Shown: piece after piece, positions 5,967-7,951 of the stretch
Layout of the letters: each line of letters opens with the position of its first letter
Numbering within the stretch: position 1 is the stretch's first letter
Origin: Agromyces sp.
GTDB taxonomy: Bacteria; Actinomycetota; Actinomycetes; Actinomycetales; Microbacteriaceae
Length of the DNA stretch: 7,951 bases
Assembly: GCA_031178025.1 (NCBI GenBank)
Contig: JAPSJU010000083.1
Span: 1 to 7,951 of the forward strand
Direction of reading: 5' to 3'
The notes under the pieces: model-generated
Databases searched by the model: none
Told to the model about the DNA's origin: nothing
The model's input: only the letters and a program-made list of their open reading frames with translations
Program-made: the position numbers and the translations under genes

Positions 5967-7364
5967 CTACGCAGCGAGGAGTCGCCGCGCCGCGAGGCCG
6001 ATGAGGGCGCTGTAGGTGGGGTACGCGAACTTCACCCCGGCGAGGGTCGCCACGTCGACGCCGGCCGCCATCGCCGTGGTCACGGACTGGATGACCTCGA
6101 CGGCGTTCTCCCCGACCGCGTGCGCGCCGAGAATCAGCTCCCGGCGGCGATCGGCGATGAGGAGGAGGAAGCCCCGCTCACGGTCGTCGATGACCGCGCG
6201 CTCGAGTTCGGAGTAGTCGACGCGGCTGACGACGCAGTGCGGATCCCGGGCGCGGGCCTCCGGTTCGGCGAGCCCGACGCCCGCGTAGTCGGGATCGGTG
6301 AAGCCGCCCGCCGGAAGGAGGTGGTGCGGCGTGCGCCTGCTGGCACCGAGCACCGCGTTCTCCGCGGCCGCCTCCCCCTCGAAGTGCGCCGCTTGCACGA
6401 GCATGTCGCGTCCGTTCGCATCTCCGACCGCGAAGATGTGCGAAACGGTGGTGCGGAAGTACTGGTCGACGGCGATCGCCGACCGCTCGACCTGCACGCC
6501 GATGGCCTCGAGCCCGAGGTCCTCGGTGTGGGCCGGCCATCCCGTGGCCATCACGACGGCGTCGAAGTCGGCCGAGACGGGGCTCCCGCCCGTACGCCAC
6601 GCCAGGGAGATGCCGCCGCCGTCGAGGGAGCGGAGCGCGTCGACGCCGTCGATCCCGACCTGTACGCGGATGCCGTCCTCATCGAACGCCGCGGCCACCG
6701 CCTGCGAGATCGACGGATCCGACGCCATCAGCACGCGCGGAGCGACATCCAGCAGGGTCACCTCCGAGCCGAAGGAGTCGAACACCGTCGCCAGTTGCGC
6801 TCCCGTGTTCCCCGCCCCGATGACGGCGACCCGATCGGGCAGCCTCGGCAGGTCGAGCACCTCGTCGGGAACGGTCGCGAGGTCGGCGCCGGGGATGGGG
6901 AGGCGGCGCGAGTGCCCACCGACGCAGACGACGACCGAGGACGCGCGGACGCGACGACCGCTGTCGAGCACGAGGGTGTGCTCGTCGGCGAATCGCGCGC
7001 GCCCCTCGAGCACGAGATCGATTCCCGCGTCGGCGAACCGCTCCGCCTCGCGCTTGATGGAACGCACGCGGTCCACCGTGGCCCGGACCCGCTCGACCGT
7101 CGCCGACCAGTCGATGCGCTGTCGGCTCACCGTGATGCCGTAGTCGTCGGCGGTGCGCACTTCGCGCATCAGCCGCGCGGTCTTCGCGAGCACCCGTGTC
7201 GGGACGCAACCGGAGTTGACGCAGGTCCCGCCGGTGCGGTCCGCCTCGAGGACGACGACGCGAGCACCCAGTTCGGATGCCCGAAGCGCCGCGGCGGTGC
7301 CCGCCGGTCCGGCTCCGATCACCGCCACGTCGTACACGTCGGTGGTCTCGGTTCCCGCACCCAT
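5967..7364 (-). CDS. FAD-dependent pyridine nucleotide-disulfide oxidoreductase (MerA/Lpd-like) lacking the C-terminal His-Glu dyad
   Basis: This is a flavoprotein of the class I disulfide reductase family (lipoamide dehydrogenase, glutathione reductase, mercuric reductase), 465 residues and full length. The FAD Rossmann motif GAGPAG is at 17-22, the redox-active pair at Cys48 and Cys53 in GGTCVNSGCVPT, the NAD(P) motif GAGNTG at 183-188 with Asp206 ending the next strand (hints at NADH), and the second FAD motif FAVGDANG at 311-318. The dimerisation domain begins near 350. Where most relatives have HPTxxE, this one has YPTYSA (448-453), so the acid-base His and Glu are Tyr448 and Ala453. ATGW (273-276) replaces the common ATGR. 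The substrate is unknown; true lipoamide dehydrogenase activity is unlikely. I chose ATG at 7364, six nt after GGGAG and directly before the FAD fold; longer versions run into the rplT terminator. Confidence 0.9.
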   Translation of the reverse strand: MGAGTETTDVYDVAVIGAGPAGTAAALRASELGARVVVLEADRTGGTCVNSGCVPTRVLAKTARLMREVRTADDYGITVSRQRIDWSATVERVRATVDRVRSIKREAERFADAGIDLVLEGRARFADEHTLVLDSGRRVRASSVVVCVGGHSRRLPIPGADLATVPDEVLDLPRLPDRVAVIGAGNTGAQLATVFDSFGSEVTLLDVAPRVLMASDPSISQAVAAAFDEDGIRVQVGIDGVDALRSLDGGGISLAWRTGGSPVSADFDAVVMATGWPAHTEDLGLEAIGVQVERSAIAVDQYFRTTVSHIFAVGDANGRDMLVQAAHFEGEAAAENAVLGASRRTPHHLLPAGGFTDPDYAGVGLAEPEARARDPHCVVSRVDYSELERAVIDDRERGFLLLIADRRRELILGAHAVGENAVEVIQSVTTAMAAGVDVATLAGVKFAYPTYSALIGLAARRLLAA

Positions 7365-7430
7365 CCGCTGCTCCCGTCGCCGGCCTGCACCCAGTCTGGC
7401 ATCAGGCCGGCGCGGCGGGCAGCGGACATG

Positions 7431-7467
7431 CGAACGGCCCGGCACCGCATGGGTGCCGGGCCGTTCG
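7431..7467 (-). terminator. Strong hairpin terminator after rplT
   Basis: CGAACGGCCCGGCACC (7431-7446) and its exact reverse complement (7452-7467) flank a 5-nt loop, a perfect 16-bp stem. It begins 11 nt after the rplT TAG in transcript direction and has no U-tract, as is common for terminators in high-GC actinobacteria. It should end the rpmI-rplT transcript and separate it from the oxidoreductase gene, whose ATG lies 66 nt further on. Confidence 0.8.
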
Positions 7468-7478
7468 ACGATCGCTGC

Positions 7479-7865
7479 CTATGCGGCGGTCTTGGGAGCC
7501 GACGTGTCAGCCGGGAGCGCCTGCTTGGCGGTCTCGACGAGCGCCGCGAAGGTCGCGGGCTCGTTCACGGCGAGATCGGCGAGGATGCGACGGTCGACCT
7601 CGACGCCCGCGAGGCCGAGGCCCTGGACGAAGCGGTTGTACGTGAGGCCGTTCTGACGAGCGGCCGCGTTGATGCGCTGGATCCAGAGACGACGGAAGTC
7701 GCCCTTCTTCTGGCGGCGGTCGCGGTACGCGTAGACGAGCGAGTGGGTGACCTGCTCCTTCGCCTTGCGGTAGAGGCGCGACCGCTGTCCGCGGTAGCCC
7801 TCGGCGCGTTCCAGGATGACCCGGCGCTTCTTGTGGGCGTTGACCGCCCTCTTCACTCTTGCCAT
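7479..7865 (-). CDS. rplT: 50S ribosomal protein L20
   Basis: L20 binds 23S rRNA early in assembly of the large ribosomal subunit. The protein has 128 residues, slightly longer than the E. coli form because of an Ala/Pro-rich tail (about 117-128). The N-terminal basic helix MARVKRAVNAHKKRR and the segments LYRKAKEQVTHSLVYAYRDRR, GDFRRLWIQRINAAARQNGL and YNRFVQGL are unmistakable L20. The ATG at 7865 follows rpmI by 32 bp; an AAGGAAG sits about 10 nt upstream as ribosome binding site. It is followed by a strong hairpin. The rpmI-rplT order is the conserved infC-rpmI-rplT arrangement; infC would lie beyond the right edge. Confidence 0.99.
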   Translation of the reverse strand: MARVKRAVNAHKKRRVILERAEGYRGQRSRLYRKAKEQVTHSLVYAYRDRRQKKGDFRRLWIQRINAAARQNGLTYNRFVQGLGLAGVEVDRRILADLAVNEPATFAALVETAKQALPADTSAPKTAA

Positions 7866-7897
7866 GACTCTGTTTCTTCCTTAACGGGTCTCGCGGC

Positions 7898-7951
7898 TCA
7901 GCGGCCGAGAAGCTTCTTGACGACCTTGGCGTCGGGGGCCGACAGCACCTT
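7898..7951 (-). CDS. rpmI: 50S ribosomal protein L35, C-terminal end (5' part outside window)
   Basis: Only the last 17 codons and a TGA stop (7900-7898) are present. They read KVLSAPDAKVVKKLLGR, the basic C-terminus of L35, which typically ends in KxLLGR or similar. The position directly upstream of rplT on the same strand, 32 bp away, confirms the call. The protein is a small basic component of the large ribosomal subunit. Confidence 0.9.
   Translation of the reverse strand, partial: KVLSAPDAKVVKKLLGR

Noticed and set aside
5967..7364. Annotation as mercuric reductase or lipoamide dehydrogenase
   Set aside because: There is no C-terminal vicinal cysteine pair or N-terminal heavy-metal domain for MerA, and the HPTxxE dyad needed for lipoamide dehydrogenase is missing.
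7365..7445. N-terminal extension of the oxidoreductase to an upstream start at 7445
   Set aside because: The extra 27 residues are Arg/Pro-rich, run into the rplT terminator hairpin, and precede a better start at 7364 that has a Shine-Dalgarno and sits right before the FAD fold.
1..7951. tRNA genes, CRISPR arrays, insertion sequences, attachment sites or a novel multi-gene system
   Set aside because: All gaps between genes are short (3-114 bp) and accounted for by promoters or hairpins; no direct-repeat arrays, transposase or integrase sequence or tRNA-like fold was seen.

Overview
This is an ordinary, gene-dense stretch of a high-GC actinobacterial chromosome. The L20, PheS and glutamate-transporter sequences, the GTG starts and the gene order suggest a member of the Microbacteriaceae, but that family assignment is inference from recognised sequences, not a search. 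Every gene I can support lies on the minus strand, so transcription runs from high to low coordinates. The long plus-strand open frames are GC-skew shadows.

In the direction of transcription the window opens with the 3' end of rpmI (L35) and complete rplT (L20), closed by a strong 16-bp hairpin at 7431-7467. Next is a FAD/NAD(P)-dependent disulfide oxidoreductase (5967-7364) that keeps the redox-active CysX4Cys pair but has lost the usual C-terminal His-Glu dyad. It is followed by a SpoU/TrmH-family 2'-O-ribose RNA methyltransferase (5114-5926). A complete glutamate-type ABC importer comes next, in the order ATPase, lipoprotein binding protein, permease, permease (5057 down to 1688), matching Corynebacterium gluABCD. 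The window ends with pheS (615-1655) and the first 203 codons of pheT (1-611), the two subunits of phenylalanyl-tRNA synthetase.

The region is therefore a translation cluster (L35, L20, RNA methyltransferase, PheST) into which an amino-acid importer and a flavoprotein are interleaved. Three genes, trmH-like, gluA and pheS, have a TAG(A/T)(C/T)T hexamer ending 6-8 nt before the start codon and little or no leader, which points to separate, leaderless transcription starts. The other genes lack this hexamer; they have a Shine-Dalgarno or overlap or abut the gene before. A perfect 15-bp intercistronic hairpin after gluB probably sets a higher level of binding protein than permease.

I found no mobile element, CRISPR array, RNA gene or new defence or biosynthetic system. 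The most interesting points are the dyad-less oxidoreductase, the leaderless promoter pattern and the gluB-gluC hairpin.
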